Shown piece by piece: positions 20,694-31,839 of a stretch of DNA of 64,000 nt. The DNA is from Eretmocerus hayati. Lineage: Eukaryota > Arthropoda > Insecta > Hymenoptera > Aphelinidae. The DNA is taken from contig CM056744.1 in the NCBI GenBank assembly GCA_029851415.1, positions 62,614,172 to 62,678,171 on the forward strand. Reading direction: 5' to 3'. The notes under the pieces are model-generated. The model was not told where the DNA came from. It searched no databases and saw nothing but the letters and a program-made list of their open reading frames with translations. A program made the position numbers and the translations under genes. How positions within the stretch are numbered: the first letter of the stretch is position 1; each line of letters opens with the position of its first letter.

Positions 20694-21815
20694 TGATGAA
20701 TGGTCCATGTCGCCTTGGGATGGGGCAAGATTAGCCTTGAGAGGCACTAAGTCTTCTACCGCAAGGATGGGTATAAGTTCAGCTTTGGGGGCTGGACGCA
20801 TCATGACCGTTAAATTTTGGACAACTGGGCGTAAATATTTTAGTTCAGTAGCTTTTGCAAGCGCAGCACGCCATCTTTTGAAGACCGGGGCTGGTAAAAC
20901 AGGGTTCAAGTGTATTTTGGCATCGCCACCCGAGCCAAAAATGTTTTGAGCCTTTTTGTCCTTCAAAAAATAGCCACGTGATATGACGAAGTCACGAACG
21001 GTAGGAGAACAAAATTTGGCTACAAGTGCAATTTTGTTTGTACTATCTTGCACAGGTCGCCCATTACCGAGTGCGGAACTAGCTTCAGGTGCCTGAGGTT
21101 GAGGGCGTGGATGAGCCGGCTGTGCTGGCCATCGTCGTATCGAAAGAATCGTTCCCACTCGATCAGCGCAGTCGATCGCACGCAAAATGGCATTTATGAC
21201 ATCAGGATCTGACAGAGGAACCGAAGAAGGAATACCCGAAAAACGCACTTCGCATGAGTCTACTTGAGAACGAGTTGAAATGATGTCAGCACGCAAATTT
21301 GCAAGAGCACGAGCGTTCTCAGCCCCATTCGCGGTCATGCGATTGTCAATTGTATTGAGCTGCGGTTGAAGAGACGAATGAGACGACTGGAATAAGCTCC
21401 CAAGCTTCTTGAGGTGCTCTGGTACTGTCGGATCATTTTGAAATTTTTCAGCTTCGGCATCGAAAGATTGTGACATATTTAATTCAACAAGTGACTGTGA
21501 GTTGGAATCTATAGAAACCGGACGGATCTTCAAACGCGAGTTAGACAACTCAGGTGGGGACGAAGCAGACCGCTTGCGGTGTTTCGTACTACTAGCAGAC
21601 GACGGTGTCGATTGATTTGAAAGACCGGCTTGCTCAGACGATGCACAGATTTTACACTGAAAACCGGTGAGTTGAGTTTCATCGATATCAGGACAGCAAG
21701 AGGAGTGAGTCAAACCGGCACATTTACTGCACTGATACGAGAGCTCTCCACGTTTAACAACAGTATTACACACAGAGCATGAGTTTTTCTCAGCACTAGT
21801 GTTTGTGTCCATCAC
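20691..21815 (-). CDS. LINE ORF1 (family 2): PHD-like finger and C-terminal nucleic-acid-binding domain
   Basis: 374 intact residues. Residues 13-57 form a C4HC3 PHD-like finger (C13, C16, C29, C32, H37, C40, C54, C57). Residues 60-110 are Ser-rich and disordered, and 130-190 are helical and possibly coiled. Residues about 195-355 contain EVRFSGIPSS and FVISRGYFLKDKKAQNIF, resembling FP25K/L1 ORF1p-type C-terminal domains of CR1-group ORF1 proteins. The likely role is RNA binding and particle formation. The protein is shorter than the family-1 ORF1 (605 residues), mostly in the linker. It ends at the UGA followed by GAU. Confidence 0.82.
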   Translation of the reverse strand: MMDTNTSAEKNSCSVCNTVVKRGELSYQCSKCAGLTHSSCCPDIDETQLTGFQCKICASSEQAGLSNQSTPSSASSTKHRKRSASSPPELSNSRLKIRPVSIDSNSQSLVELNMSQSFDAEAEKFQNDPTVPEHLKKLGSLFQSSHSSLQPQLNTIDNRMTANGAENARALANLRADIISTRSQVDSCEVRFSGIPSSVPLSDPDVINAILRAIDCADRVGTILSIRRWPAQPAHPRPQPQAPEASSALGNGRPVQDSTNKIALVAKFCSPTVRDFVISRGYFLKDKKAQNIFGSGGDAKIHLNPVLPAPVFKRWRAALAKATELKYLRPVVQNLTVMMRPAPKAELIPILAVEDLVPLKANLAPSQGDMDHSS

Positions 21816-22396
21816 TCACGCACATAAATAAATGACATAGCTGTGAGGGCGTGATCCTGGCGATGGCACAAATTGGAATTATGAGTGATGTAAGTCGCAC
21901 TCTGGACAGCTGATTATTCACACAACGTTGTTGTTCAGCGCACCAATATATCAACGACTATGGAGCACGTACTCGTCACTGTGGCGACATCTATGCAAAT
22001 AAGATGGAAAGCTGGTGCTCACTGTGATGGGATATACTCGTGCAAGGTGTGGTTGACCAGGGCAGACAGTTTGGCGCCTGCGCTATGCTGAATACTGAGT
22101 ATATGCCTTGCCGTCGAGTTAAAAACCACCAATACTGAGACACTCTCGGCACGGATTCTCAACGCATATAACAGATGATGGCCGCGTGATCATCTCTAAC
22201 CTCCAAATTCTGAGGTAAATCAGACACCCTGGCTCAAATTTTGCGAGCCCAGCCGTGTATGCTCGCGATTGCAGGAGCCAGCAGGTGCCCAATTCACCTG
22301 AAACAGTTTTCCGCTCGGGAAAGTACGAAAATGCGTTGAATTACGTGAAATCAATAGAGCCTAGTAGGAGTCGACTGTTAATACTCACAGCGCCAA

Positions 22397-22427
22397 AGAG
22401 AGAGAGAGGGAGAGAGAGAGAGAGAGA
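22397..22427. repeat. (GA)n microsatellite, 31 bp
   Basis: A GA tract with one GGG. The left edge is the 5' end of the family-2 LINE. The right edge is the 5' end of the nearly complete R1-clade LINE. Confidence 0.92.
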
Positions 22428-22765
22428 ACCCGTAGGGGGCTTTGAGTGTGACCTCCGGGTTGCACTCAGAGCTTGAGGGAGCGACGACCCTCCGTACCCG
22501 AATCCTACACATAACCTACCTACACTACACTCTCCACACATCATACCTACGCCCGCACAAGCACCACACAGACATATCAACATAATACCAAACACGCACC
22601 ACACAAAACACCACACCCGTGCCGGTCTGGTCCGGGGTCGGCCGGCACGCGATTCCAGGCCCTGGAAAAAAGAAGAAAGAAGACCATGAAGATGACCAAC
22701 GTTGGAGATAAGAATTCCCCAAGTAAAGCCGGGCCCCATTCGGATCTTGAGGGGGCCCCTCAACG

Positions 22766-24585
22766 ATGCAGGGCGTGCCACTAGTTACTCACTTGGCTAG
22801 TGGAGGAACACGTAAAGCTACAAGTGCTGATACCCTGCCCCAGGCGCAGAAATCGGGAGGGAAGAACCAGCCTGGAACCACAGAGAAACTAACTCCCAGC
22901 AGAAAGAGGAAAACGCAGGATGGCGAAACCGGGAATCGAACGCCCCTGCTGAACCAATCGAAACTCACATTCTCGATCCAACAAGGGAAGAACGCGGAGA
23001 TTGCAGCACAAGCACAAGCAGCGGCAGAAAGGCTGATGAAGAACAACCCCGCACTGAAGATCCAGCTTACACAAGAGAAAAACAAAGAAGACGACACCGC
23101 CGATCCCAATTCGGATTCAGGCGACTCTAACACCACCACGGAGTCCGACGAGTTAGATGATACCCTGAAACCTAAGAACGGTGACCGCGGTCTTAAGAAT
23201 GGGCAAAAAACACCGGAAAAGATGGACACCGATCGGTTCCCTACACCCGAGAAGGCCGACCAACAACATAAAAGTCAAGGCAAGACCCCCGATCTGATGG
23301 GAGGATGGAGGGACCTGGAGGAGTGCCGAGAACAAACGGAGGAGAAGACACATCTCCTCCTCGAGCATCTCAACATAGTCATAGGGATAGCCGAGTCTGC
23401 CTCGGACACCTTAGCAGGAACCAGGGGTGACATCGAAGAGCTCAAGAGAATCGGGAACGCTCTCGGAGGCTTTCTTGCGGCAGACAAGGCTAAGAGGACA
23501 GCGTTCGAGTCCACACTCCTCGAAACGGAGAAGACATTGAAATCAAGGAGTCACGCGCATCCCGCCGGCACACAAAGACCAACCGCGTCGGGAAGTGGAT
23601 CACGGGGAAGGGGGTTGGAAAAACCAGGACCGCGACAGGGGAGGGTGCATCAAAGGGGACGCGACCTCCATCGATAGGTCCGCGACCACCGACCGTGACA
23701 TCGACGCCCAACAGGCCCAAACAGGACGGGCCTTGGCAGAAAGTGGTCTCTAAGAGGAACACGAAGAGGGCAAAAAAGAGCGGTCGATCAAGTGACACCG
23801 CTGGAAAGAAGGCAAAAATGAAGCCAAAAAGAGCGAAATCCGACGCCGTTCTCGTCACGGCAAACCAAGGTGGGTTAAGCTACGCAGATATGCCGCGCAA
23901 GATAAAGACGGATGACCTTAATGAAGAAGTGGGCTCTAAAGTCACGGGCATCCGCAAGACACAGGAAGGACAAATCCTCATTGAACTGAGGAAGGGCGCC
24001 GACGCCGCAGCCATCAGAGCGGCTCTGACACCAGTCGTCGGGCAAGAAGGGGCTGTCCACTGCCTCGCAAATAGCATGACCCTCGAGGTCCTCGGAGTCG
24101 ACTACGATGTCGACAAAACTAAAGTGCAGAAGGACCTCGCGGAGGCCCTACCAGAAAACGAGGATGGAGCCATAATAGTCAAGAGCCTGCGAAACGGTTC
24201 CCGGGGCACACAACCAGCGGTTGTGTCCATCCCAGCGAGGCTCGCTCACCGCCTCCTGGACTGGAAAGAACCCAAGGTCGGATGAAGCAGAGTGAGAATC
24301 CGCGAGAAGGGCGGCATCCCACGCTGCTATAACTGCCTAGAGTATGGCCACAAGGCCTCAGGCTGCAAAAAAGGGAAGGCAGAGGAACGTCAACCGAAAC
24401 TCTGCTTCCAGTGCGGTGAACCAGGACATCTCGCCGCTACCTGTAAAGAGAAACCAAAATGCCTCAGATGCGTGGCTATCGGAACCAGATCTGACCACAG
24501 GTCGGGCTCCAGCAACTGCACAGCCTACCAAAACGCGAGGGCGACATATAGACGCAGGGGGGGGGGGAAGAAATGGCTAACTTAA
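22766..24585 (+). pseudogene. R1-clade ORF1 (gag-like) with three zinc knuckles
   Basis: The N-terminal part (22766 to about 23650) starts at an ATG and is hydrophilic and Lys/Glu-rich with helical segments. A frameshift between about 23560 and 23690 moves the rest (MTSTPNRPKQDGPWQKVVSK onward) to another frame. A TGA at 24283-24285 interrupts the run into the knuckles; by position it was probably Trp, in the WSR-x-R motif usual before R1 knuckles. The knuckles are CYNCLEYGHKASGC, CFQCGEPGHLAATC and a third C-x2-C...H..C at 24463-24522. The gag would bind element RNA. Confidence 0.85.
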
Positions 24586-27567
24586 TCCAAGCCAACCTCA
24601 GGAGAAGCAGGGCCGCTTGTGACCTCCTACACACTGCCGCCAAAGAGGGGGGTATCGATGTTCTGATCATATCCGAACCGCCTCGGAAGCGCGAACTTTC
24701 CCGATCCACATTCGATCACTGGGGGACCGCTGTGATTCAGATCATGAATCCCGCGATCCGCGAGACTGGACCAGCTGTTAGTGGCCGCGGTTATGCTCGA
24801 AAGACCATAGGGGGCACAGCTGTATACAGCTGCTACTATTCGCCGTCGCTCAAGACGCACGAATTTGAAGACGAGCTCCACGACCTAGAAGAGGATGTGA
24901 GGCAATGGGGGGGGGCAGTTATAATCGCGGGGGATTTCAACTCCAAGGAACCGACTTGGAGCGAGGGGCCGCGCGATAGACGGGGGGTAATACTCGCTGA
25001 TGCCATGGAGGCTTTAGGATTATTACCGGCACGACACTCGGTCCCGGGAGAGAGGTTCGTCATCGGTCCTCGACCTGACGTTCATGAGCCCGTCGCTTAT
25101 GGGACGTATGACATCGTGGGAAGTTCTGGACACGGAAACACTGAGCGACCATCGACATATTCGGCTTCGGCTTAGGACTGACGGACAGAGACAGACGACA
25201 CGCAGACCGCGACCAACGGGGTGGCAGGCACGGAAGCTGGACGAGGGAAAATTCCGGGAATCGATAGAAACAGTCGAAGATCTCCCGATGAACTCCGCCT
25301 CGGACGAGGCTGTGACGATGGTAACATCCGCCATCACGAGAGCTTGCGACGCGTCGATGCCTCGCAGGACTACACCATGTTCCTGGAGGAAACCAGAGTA
25401 CTGGATCACCGATGAGATCAAGGCTCTACGAAGAACGAGCAACAAGAATAGGAGGACCGCATGGCGATCAAGGAAGCTGCAACGACCATCGCTGGCGGAA
25501 GGTGACAGAGCGTACAAAGAAGCAAAGAAGGCTCTCGTTCTAGCCATCCGGAGGAGCAAAGAGAAGTGCTGGGGTGAACTGTGCGACATGGTTAACGAAG
25601 ACCCCTGGGGCACGCCATATCGCGTGGTCATGACAAAGGTCCGACCCCGGAGGGGCAACCCAGCACCGACCGATGCAGCAACATTGCGCAACATCGTGGA
25701 AGACCTCTTCCCAGCAGGAGAACCCAGAATTACATTCCCTGCGGAGAGCGAAGACCCCATCCCGCTCTTCACTATGCAAGAGCTACTCATAGCGGCGAAG
25801 AAAATGCCGAACGGCAAGGCCCCTGGCCTGGATGGCATTCCAAACGAGGCTCTGAAACTGGTCTTTAAATACAAGCCAGATCTACTCCTCGACCTCTTCA
25901 ACATCTGTCTTAGCGCGGGAACTTTCCTGGAAAAGTGGAAACGCCAGAAGCTGGTCCTGATACCCAAAGGTCAAGGAGGTCAAGGCCCCCTCAGCATGCT
26001 TGACAACATCGGGAAAATGTACGAGAGGATGGTGCTCAACAGGGTAGAGAAAGCCTACGAAGATAGCGGCGGGCTGTCACCGATGCAGTATGGGTTTCGG
26101 AGAGGTCGCAGTACTGTTCACGCGATCGAGACAGTCCAGTAGCGGGTCCAAACGGCGGTAGGGAGACCATACCAAGGGAGAGGGGGTTTCTGCGCGATCA
26201 TCGCGTTAGAAATGAAGAACGCATTCAATTGTGCGAGCTGGGAGCGAGTGTACGCATCCCAGGCAGGTAAAGTGCCACCCTACCTGTTAGCAGTCACGAG
26301 CAACTACCTACGGAATAGGACCCTCGTATACGACACCGACGAGGGACAAAAGGTTCGAGAGCTGTCCGCCGGGATCAGGCAGGGATCAGTCTCCAGCCCG
26401 TTCAACTGGAATACCCAGTACGACAGCCTCCTGACTATTGAACTGCCAGAAGGAGTGATGATAGTGGCTTTCGCGGACGACGCGGGACTCATAGTAGGGC
26501 CGGCAACGAGGAACTTTTGGGTAGACGCGCGAACGAAGCGCTGGCCCGAGTCTACAAGTGGATGATTAGCAGGCTTCTGGAGCTCGCTGTTAAGAAGTGC
26601 GAAGCGATCGTGGTCACAAGTCGTAGGAAGTTTGACTTACCCCGGTTTTATATCAACGGGCAAGAGATTCCACGGAAGACAGAGCTGAAATACCTAGGTG
26701 TATGGCTCGACGACAAGTGGTCGTTCAAGAAGCACATCCAGGAAGCCGCCCAGAAGGCGAGCAGGGTCGGTGCGGCGCTCCAGCGGCTCATGCCGAATAT
26801 CGGAGGACCCAAGGAAAAGAGGCGCGCACTTCTCAACACCGTCACCACCTCCATCATGCTGTACGGTGCATCCGTGTGGGGAAAGGAGTAGAGAAGACCA
26901 TCATCGAGAAGAGAATTGGGCCTGTCTATCGAAGAGCGGCCCTGAGGAGTATCCGTGCCTAACGCACCGTGTCAGGAGATGCGGCTTACGTATTATAGTC
27001 GCCAATGGGCGACCACTCCGCCCATCCACTTGCTCGTCGCGGAGCGAGTGAGGATCTTGGACCGCCAGAAAGTAATCGGAGCCGAACGAGTACTCACTCC
27101 GACGATGGAGGAGTTCATCCGCGACAACGAGAAGGAAACCACCCTCGAACAGTGGCAAACTGAGTGGGACTCGCCATTCGCGAATGGCAGATGGACGCAG
27201 CGGTTGATCCGTGACATAGCCAAGTGGGCGGAACGCACCCACGGAGAGATGGACTACTAGACGACTCAGGCACTCAGCGATCATGGTTGCTTCGGCTCCT
27301 ATCTAACCAGGTTCAAGAAGAGGACGACCCCAGCATGTCAGTCATGCGGGGACGACTGGGATGACGCCGAACATGCCCTGTTCAAATGCAGCGACACCCG
27401 GAGAGAGCGAGCTGGGTGCTCAACTAACACCTGAGAATCTCGTCCCGTACTTGCTCCGCAACCAGGAGACATGGGATAGACTCACCGGATACATCAAGCT
27501 GGTGATGACCCGCAAGAAGGAGAAAGAGAGGGAAGTGAGGCGCCTCGAAGCAGGTGAATTACAGTAA
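24573..27567 (+). pseudogene. R1-clade ORF2: APE endonuclease plus RT, many lesions
   Basis: It starts at an ATG overlapping the ORF1 stop by 13 nt in the -1 frame (AAATGGCTAACTTAA), a standard LINE coupling arrangement. The endonuclease shows LIQANLRRSRAA, IIAGDFNSKEPTW and TYDIVGSS. The RT shows ALEMKNAFNCASW (motif A), GIRQGSVSSPFNW (motif B) and VAFADDAGL (motif C). A C-x2-C-x8-H-x4-C finger lies near 27337-27385. Lesions are a frameshift near 25080-25150, a TAG at 26140, a frameshift near 26500, loss of a G near 26881, and further stops after 26960. Motif B carries IRQGSVSSPFN where most R1 elements have VPQGSVLGP. Confidence 0.88.
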
Positions 27568-28031
27568 ACCTGCCGATTCAAACAGAAGAGGTCCAAATGG
27601 TTCCAGGAGGAATATGATGGACTGAAGAGGGAAGGAAGAAGAGAGAACAGAGGAGATCAAAGAAAGAAGAGAGATCGAAGAAAGAAGAGAGATCGAAGAA
27701 AGAAGAAAGAAGAATGAAGAGATGGAAGAAGATCGAAGAAGGAGAAATAACACCTGCGAGTCGTGAGAAGAGAGACGCTCGATCCTGAGCGCGAGACGCC
27801 GCCGGTTCTGAAGTAATTCCCTCGCGGTGCCGGGGCCGGATTGGTAAGTTGGTGGATCTCTCCCTTGTCTGATGGCCAAAGGGGAAAGGAGAGAGGGTTT
27901 ATCTGGTACGGATGGTCGCATCGATGCGGAATCCAGTCCGGGAGCTTTGAGAGATATCGGCCAGGCGTAATCGCCCGTCCGAAACCTCTCTATTGCTACG
28001 TCGCAGCGTATTCCCCCTACAACCTCCTAAA

Positions 28032-28037
<6 letters not shown>

Positions 28038-28104
<67 letters not shown>
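28038..28104. repeat. (GA)n microsatellite, 67 bp
   Basis: A pure GA run between the A-rich 3' end of one R1-clade LINE and the 5'-truncated start of the next R1-clade copy. Confidence 0.96.
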
Positions 28105-28107
<3 letters not shown>

Positions 28108-30172
28108 GAAGAACGCGTCCAACTGCGCGAGCTGGGAGCGAGTCCATCAATCCCAAACAGGTGAAGTGCCGCCTTATCTACTAGCCGTCACGAGTGACTA
28201 TCTGCGGAACAGGACCCTCGTGCGAGACACCGATGAGGGACGAGAGATCCGAGAACTGTCCGCCGAAATTGGACACGGGTCGGTTTCCGGGCCATTCAAC
28301 TGGAACACCCAGTGCGACAGTTTACTGTCTATCGAACTGCCAGGAGGAGTGATAATCGTGGCTTCTGCGGACGACGCGGGACTCATAGTCTGGGCCGACA
28401 ACGAAAAACTCTTGGGCAGACGCGCAAACGAGGCGCTGACCCGAGTCTACGAGTGGATGATCAGCAGGCTCCTGGAGCTCGCTTTCAAGAAGTGCGAAGC
28501 AATCGAGGTCACAAGACGCAGGGAGTTCTACTTGCCCCACTTTGACATCAAGAGATCCCACGCAAGACAGAGCTGAAATACCTTGGCGTATTGTTTGACG
28601 ACAAGTGGTCTTTCAGGAAGCACATCCAGGAGGCCGCCCAGGAAGCGAGCAGGATCGGTGCGGCGCTTCAGCGGCTGATGCCGAACATCGGAGGACCGAA
28701 ACAGAAGAGGCGCAAGCTGCTCAACACCGTGAGCGCTTTCATCATGCTCTACGGTGCAACCGTGTGGGGGAAGGGAGTAGAGAAGGTCGTCATCGAGAAG
28801 ATGATGGGGCCGATCCACCGGAGAGCGGCTCTGAGGAGCATTCGTGCCTACCGCACCGTGTCAGGAGACGCAGCTTGCGTGTTGGCGGGGATGCCACCCA
28901 TCCACTTGCTCGTTGCGGAGCGAGTGAGGATCTGGGACCGGCAAAAAAGGATCGGAGTCGAACGAGTGCTCACCCCAACGATGAAGGAGATTATCCGCGA
29001 CAACGAGAAGGAAACCACCCTTGAGCAGTGGCAAACTGAGTGGGATTCGCCATTCGTCGATGGCAGATGGACGCATCGGCTGATCCGCGACGTAGCCAAG
29101 TGGGCGGAACGCACCCACGGAGAGATATATTACTGAACGACGCAAGCACTGAGTAACCACGGTTGGTTCGGCGCCTATCGACCCGATTCAAGAAGAGGAC
29201 ATCCCCAGCATGTCAGTCATGAGGGGACAACTGGGATGACGCTGAACATGCCCTGTTCACGTGCAACGACACCCGAAGAGAGCGCGGCCGAGTTTGATGA
29301 ATGGCTTGGTGCTCAACTAGCACCTGAGAATCTCGCCCCGTACTTGCTCCGCAACCAGGAGAGGTGGGATAGAGTGTTACGTCTCAATACGTAACTTTTC
29401 AAAAAATCAATAATCAAAATGTGTATATTTAGTGTAAGCATATTTTATAAGTCGGACAGCACACCGAGCCATCAGAACAAAACAATGATATTGAGTCAGG
29501 GCGTGTTTCACGTTGTGGCGCGATCCACTTTTTGGAAATTCTGCATCAGCAGAAAAGTTCAATAAATGTCCCGCGTCTGGACACAAGAGTGAGTTGTTAG
29601 CACGAACTAGGCATCGTCGCGACTCTGTGAGCCACAGCTTTCGACAAATATATTCCATTCGCGTGCGATCGCTCCGGCCCGCGCAATTCAATTGTTGTAA
29701 TTATAAATCTGAATATATTTCAGATTCACACATATTCAAAAATCTCAACTTTCAAGGATTTAGCAAGGAAAAGACACAATTTTATTTTGATTTATCTAAT
29801 TGACGCATACGTGTATCAAGATATTATAATCATCAACTCATTGAGAAATACTATTTTTGGGAGTCCATAGAAGACTTATCGAACCTATCGTTCGTAGGTA
29901 TAATTTGGATTTTGAAAGTATCAATAGAAACGGTAATCTACTGCCTGGTCAACAGCAGAAAAAATGTAAGTTATCCCATTCATTTAATCTACCTTCCACA
30001 AAGAATCAAGAAGTATCCTTCTCTCAATCGAAAGTAGATTCTGTGAGCTTGCCACTAGGCTCATACGCGTCATCCCGACGTAACAAAAGTCACCGGATAC
30101 ATCAAGCTGCTGATGACCCGTGAGGAGGAGAAAGAGAGGGAATTGAGGCGCCTCGAAGCAGGCGAATTACAG
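28105..30172 (+). pseudogene. R1-clade ORF2 RT and C-terminus, broken
   Basis: The first segment (28106-28576) covers RT motif A (MKNASNCASW), motif B (IGHGSVSGPFN) and a mutated motif C (VASADDAGL). A 7-9 base deletion near 28555 shifts the frame. A second open segment (28591-29136) covers the block from DDKWSFRKHIQEAAQ to THGEIYY and ends at a TGA. The rest is degraded, then split by the insert at 29376-30087, after which the last about 27 codons (TGYIKLLMTREEEK...) resume. It is not functional. Confidence 0.82.
29376..30087. mobile_element. 712-bp AT-rich insert, unclassified, in the R1-clade LINE
   Basis: The host LINE is interrupted between 'gatagagt' and 'caccggatac'. The insert begins GTTACGTC and ends GACGTAACAAA, so an 8-bp inverted repeat lies at or near both ends. 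AGT flanks both sides (29373-29375 and 30088-30090), matching ACT in the intact copy. A 3-bp duplication would suit a Harbinger- or CACTA-type MITE, but the evidence is thin. No ORF of note. Confidence 0.6.
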
Positions 30173-31032
30173 TGAGTTTGCGAATTCAAACAGAAGAGGT
30201 CCAAATGGTTCCTGGAGGAACATGATGCACTGGAGAGGGAAGAAAGAAGAGAGAAGATCGAAGATTGAAGAAAGGAGAGAGAAGAGAGAAGAATGAAGAG
30301 ATGGAAGAAGATCGAAGGAGGAGAAACAACACCTGCGAGTCGTGAGGAGAGAGACGCTCGATCCTGAGCGCGAGACGCCGCCGGCCCTGAATTAATGCTC
30401 ACGCGGTGCCGGGGCCGGATTGGTAAGTTGGTGGATCTCTTCCTTGTCCAAGGGCCGACGCCAACGGAGAAGGAAGAGAGGGTTAACCCGGTTCGGATGG
30501 CCGTATCGATGCGGATTCCAGCCCGGGACTGTTGGCGAGGTGCTGGCCAGCCGTGTCTGGCTGACCGATGCCTCTCCTACGTACTCTGCAGCGTATTCGC
30601 CCTACAACCACCAAAGGAAAAAAAAGAGAGAGACAACAGAAGAGGTCCAAATGGTTCCAGGAGGAATGTGATGGACTGAATAGGGAAGAAAGAAGAGAGA
30701 AGAGAGGAGATCGAAGAAAGGATGAAGTTGAATGAAAGAAGAATGAAGAGATGGAAGAAGATCGAAGAAGGAGGAACAACACCTGCGAGTCGTGAGAAGA
30801 GAGACGCTCGATCCTGAGCGTGAGACGCCGCCGGTCCTGAAGTAATGCTCACGCGGTGCCGGGGCCGGATTGCTAAGTTGGTGGATCTCTTCCTTGTCCG
30901 ACGGCCAGCGCCAACGGGGAAGGGAGAAAGAGTTGATCCGATACGTATGGTCGCATCGATGCGGGTTCCAGCCTGGAAACTTTGAGAAGTATCGGCCAGG
31001 CGTGATCGTCCGTCCGGAACCTCTCTATAGCT

Positions 31033-31442
31033 AAATGGAAATAGCGGGTTAAAATGACCTTTCTCGCAAGCGCTTAACGAAGATGAACTCTCGTATATAA
31101 GGGCGTTCAAACCATCGAACATTCGGCCACTTGAGCCGCGTGTCAGTGGTAAACTTTCATTGCTCTTCCACCACTTTGAAAAGCCCGAGCAATGAGAGAA
31201 GGGCGAAACACGCATAATATCAGCGTAGAATCCAAAAGTTTTCTATAAGGTTTCTCATTTCTCATCTTTACTTTTCATTCCTTTCCATCAAAATCCTTTA
31301 GATGCATCCTCGGAACCATACGAGGCTCTAAAGGTGCATTGATCGAGAGTGGAGTAGAATCCATTCTCGATTGATGCCAAAAACTTCAGCAATATCTGCT
31401 GTTTTTCACTCGCAAAGACCGAAAAATTATATCTTCATAATT
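31033..31442. mobile_element. 410-bp insert flanked by a 10-bp near-perfect direct repeat
   Basis: Flanks are CTCTATAGCT (31023-31032) and CTCTACAGCT (31443-31452), one mismatch; related LINE copies have a single copy there. No terminal inverted repeats are obvious. The plus strand contains a TATA-like GTATATAAGG (about 31094) and a strong hairpin at 31336-31377. The 8-10 bp duplication fits a hAT-type element or a retroposed RNA. It is not identified. Confidence 0.6.
31336..31377 (+). other. 18-bp stem, 6-nt loop hairpin
   Basis: 31336-31353 pairs with 31360-31377 over 18 positions, with loop GTAGAA. Fifteen pairs are Watson-Crick and three are G-U on the plus strand, so the RNA pairs better than the DNA. 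This suggests a structured transcript but no known RNA family is recognised. Confidence 0.55.
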
Positions 31443-31506
31443 CTCTACAGCTACGTCGCAGCGTGTTCCCCCTACAACCACCCAAAGGAAAAAAAAGAGA
31501 AAGAAA

Positions 31507-31800
31507 TTGATTGATTGATTGATTAACGGATGTATTATGCCGTGGTCACTGCGGACTGTATGACAAAATGGTAAATACAATAATTTTTATGAAAAAAATC
31601 TCTGCTTTCACGTATAAGACTATCACAGAAGATAAAAATGTAAGAGATGAAACATCAGACTAATAAGATATGAAATTCGTATAAAATTCGAGGCTCACAA
31701 GACTAATTTATGAAAATCTCAATCACAAACAATGAAGTTTATGTTGCTCGCACACGTAGGAAACTCGCATAATTCTCGTGAACTAGGCGCACCACATTGG
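31507..31800 (-). mobile_element. LINE 3' end with (GATT)n tail
   Basis: Four GATT units (31507-31524) follow the R1-clade A tail, as in the other junctions. About 275 bp of AT-rich sequence follows, which I take as the 3' UTR of another minus-strand LINE; it does not align well with the family-1 3' UTR. Its body is missing, so the right boundary is approximate. Confidence 0.5.
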
Positions 31801-31839
31801 ACATTTTGGATAACAAGTAATACAAACTGTATATGATTC

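Larger units (their letters stand above)
17333..22396 (-). mobile_element. CR1/L2-type LINE (family 2), full-length but decayed
   Basis: A second, distinct minus-strand family of 5.06 kb. Its order is a 5' UTR of about 580 bp (22396-21816), ORF1 (21815-20691), an in-frame UGA, ORF2 (20690-17621, two nonsense codons and a frameshift), and a 3' UTR with an AAAT-repeat tail. Both ends lie in (GA)n (17302-17332 and 22397-22427). The minus-strand 5' terminus TTTGGCGCTGTGAGTA loosely resembles the family-1 5' ends. Confidence 0.88.
22428..28037 (+). mobile_element. R1-clade LINE, full-length but decayed, between (GA)n tracts
   Basis: 5.6 kb on the plus strand: 5' UTR (22428-22765), ORF1/gag with three CCHC knuckles (22766-24585), ORF2 with APE and RT (24573-27567), a 3' UTR with GAAGA repeats (27610-27740), and a short A-rich end (28029-28037). 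(GA)n lies on both sides (22397-22427 and 28038-28104). The overlapping ORF1/ORF2, three CCHC knuckles and C-terminal CCHC finger are R1-clade traits. Several R1-clade lineages are sequence-specific inserters, some into simple repeats, which fits the GA flanks. Confidence 0.9.
28105..30624 (+). mobile_element. R1-clade LINE, 5'-truncated, interrupted by a 712-bp insert
   Basis: Starts after (GA)n within the RT (matches 26211 of the fuller copy) and runs through the ORF2 C-terminus and 3' UTR to an A-rich tail near 30617-30624. An unrelated insert lies at 29376-30087. It is about 10-15% diverged from the 22.4-28 kb copy by eye. Confidence 0.87.
30634..31500 (+). mobile_element. R1-clade LINE, 3' UTR fragment interrupted by a 410-bp insert
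   Basis: A 5'-truncated copy starting 'aacagaagaggtccaaatgg' after a short GA run (30625-30633). It carries the GAAGA-rich and GC-rich 3' UTR blocks and ends 'ccctacaaccacccaaaggaaaa' with an A-rich tail at about 31488-31500. An insert at 31033-31442 splits it. There is no coding sequence. Confidence 0.83.

Noticed and set aside
24573..24585. UGA-type readthrough in the R1-clade element as well
   Set aside because: There ORF2 has its own AUG overlapping the ORF1 stop in the -1 frame, a conventional arrangement.
31033..31442. snRNA, tRNA or histone gene
   Set aside because: No Sm site, A/B boxes or histone stem-loop could be identified.
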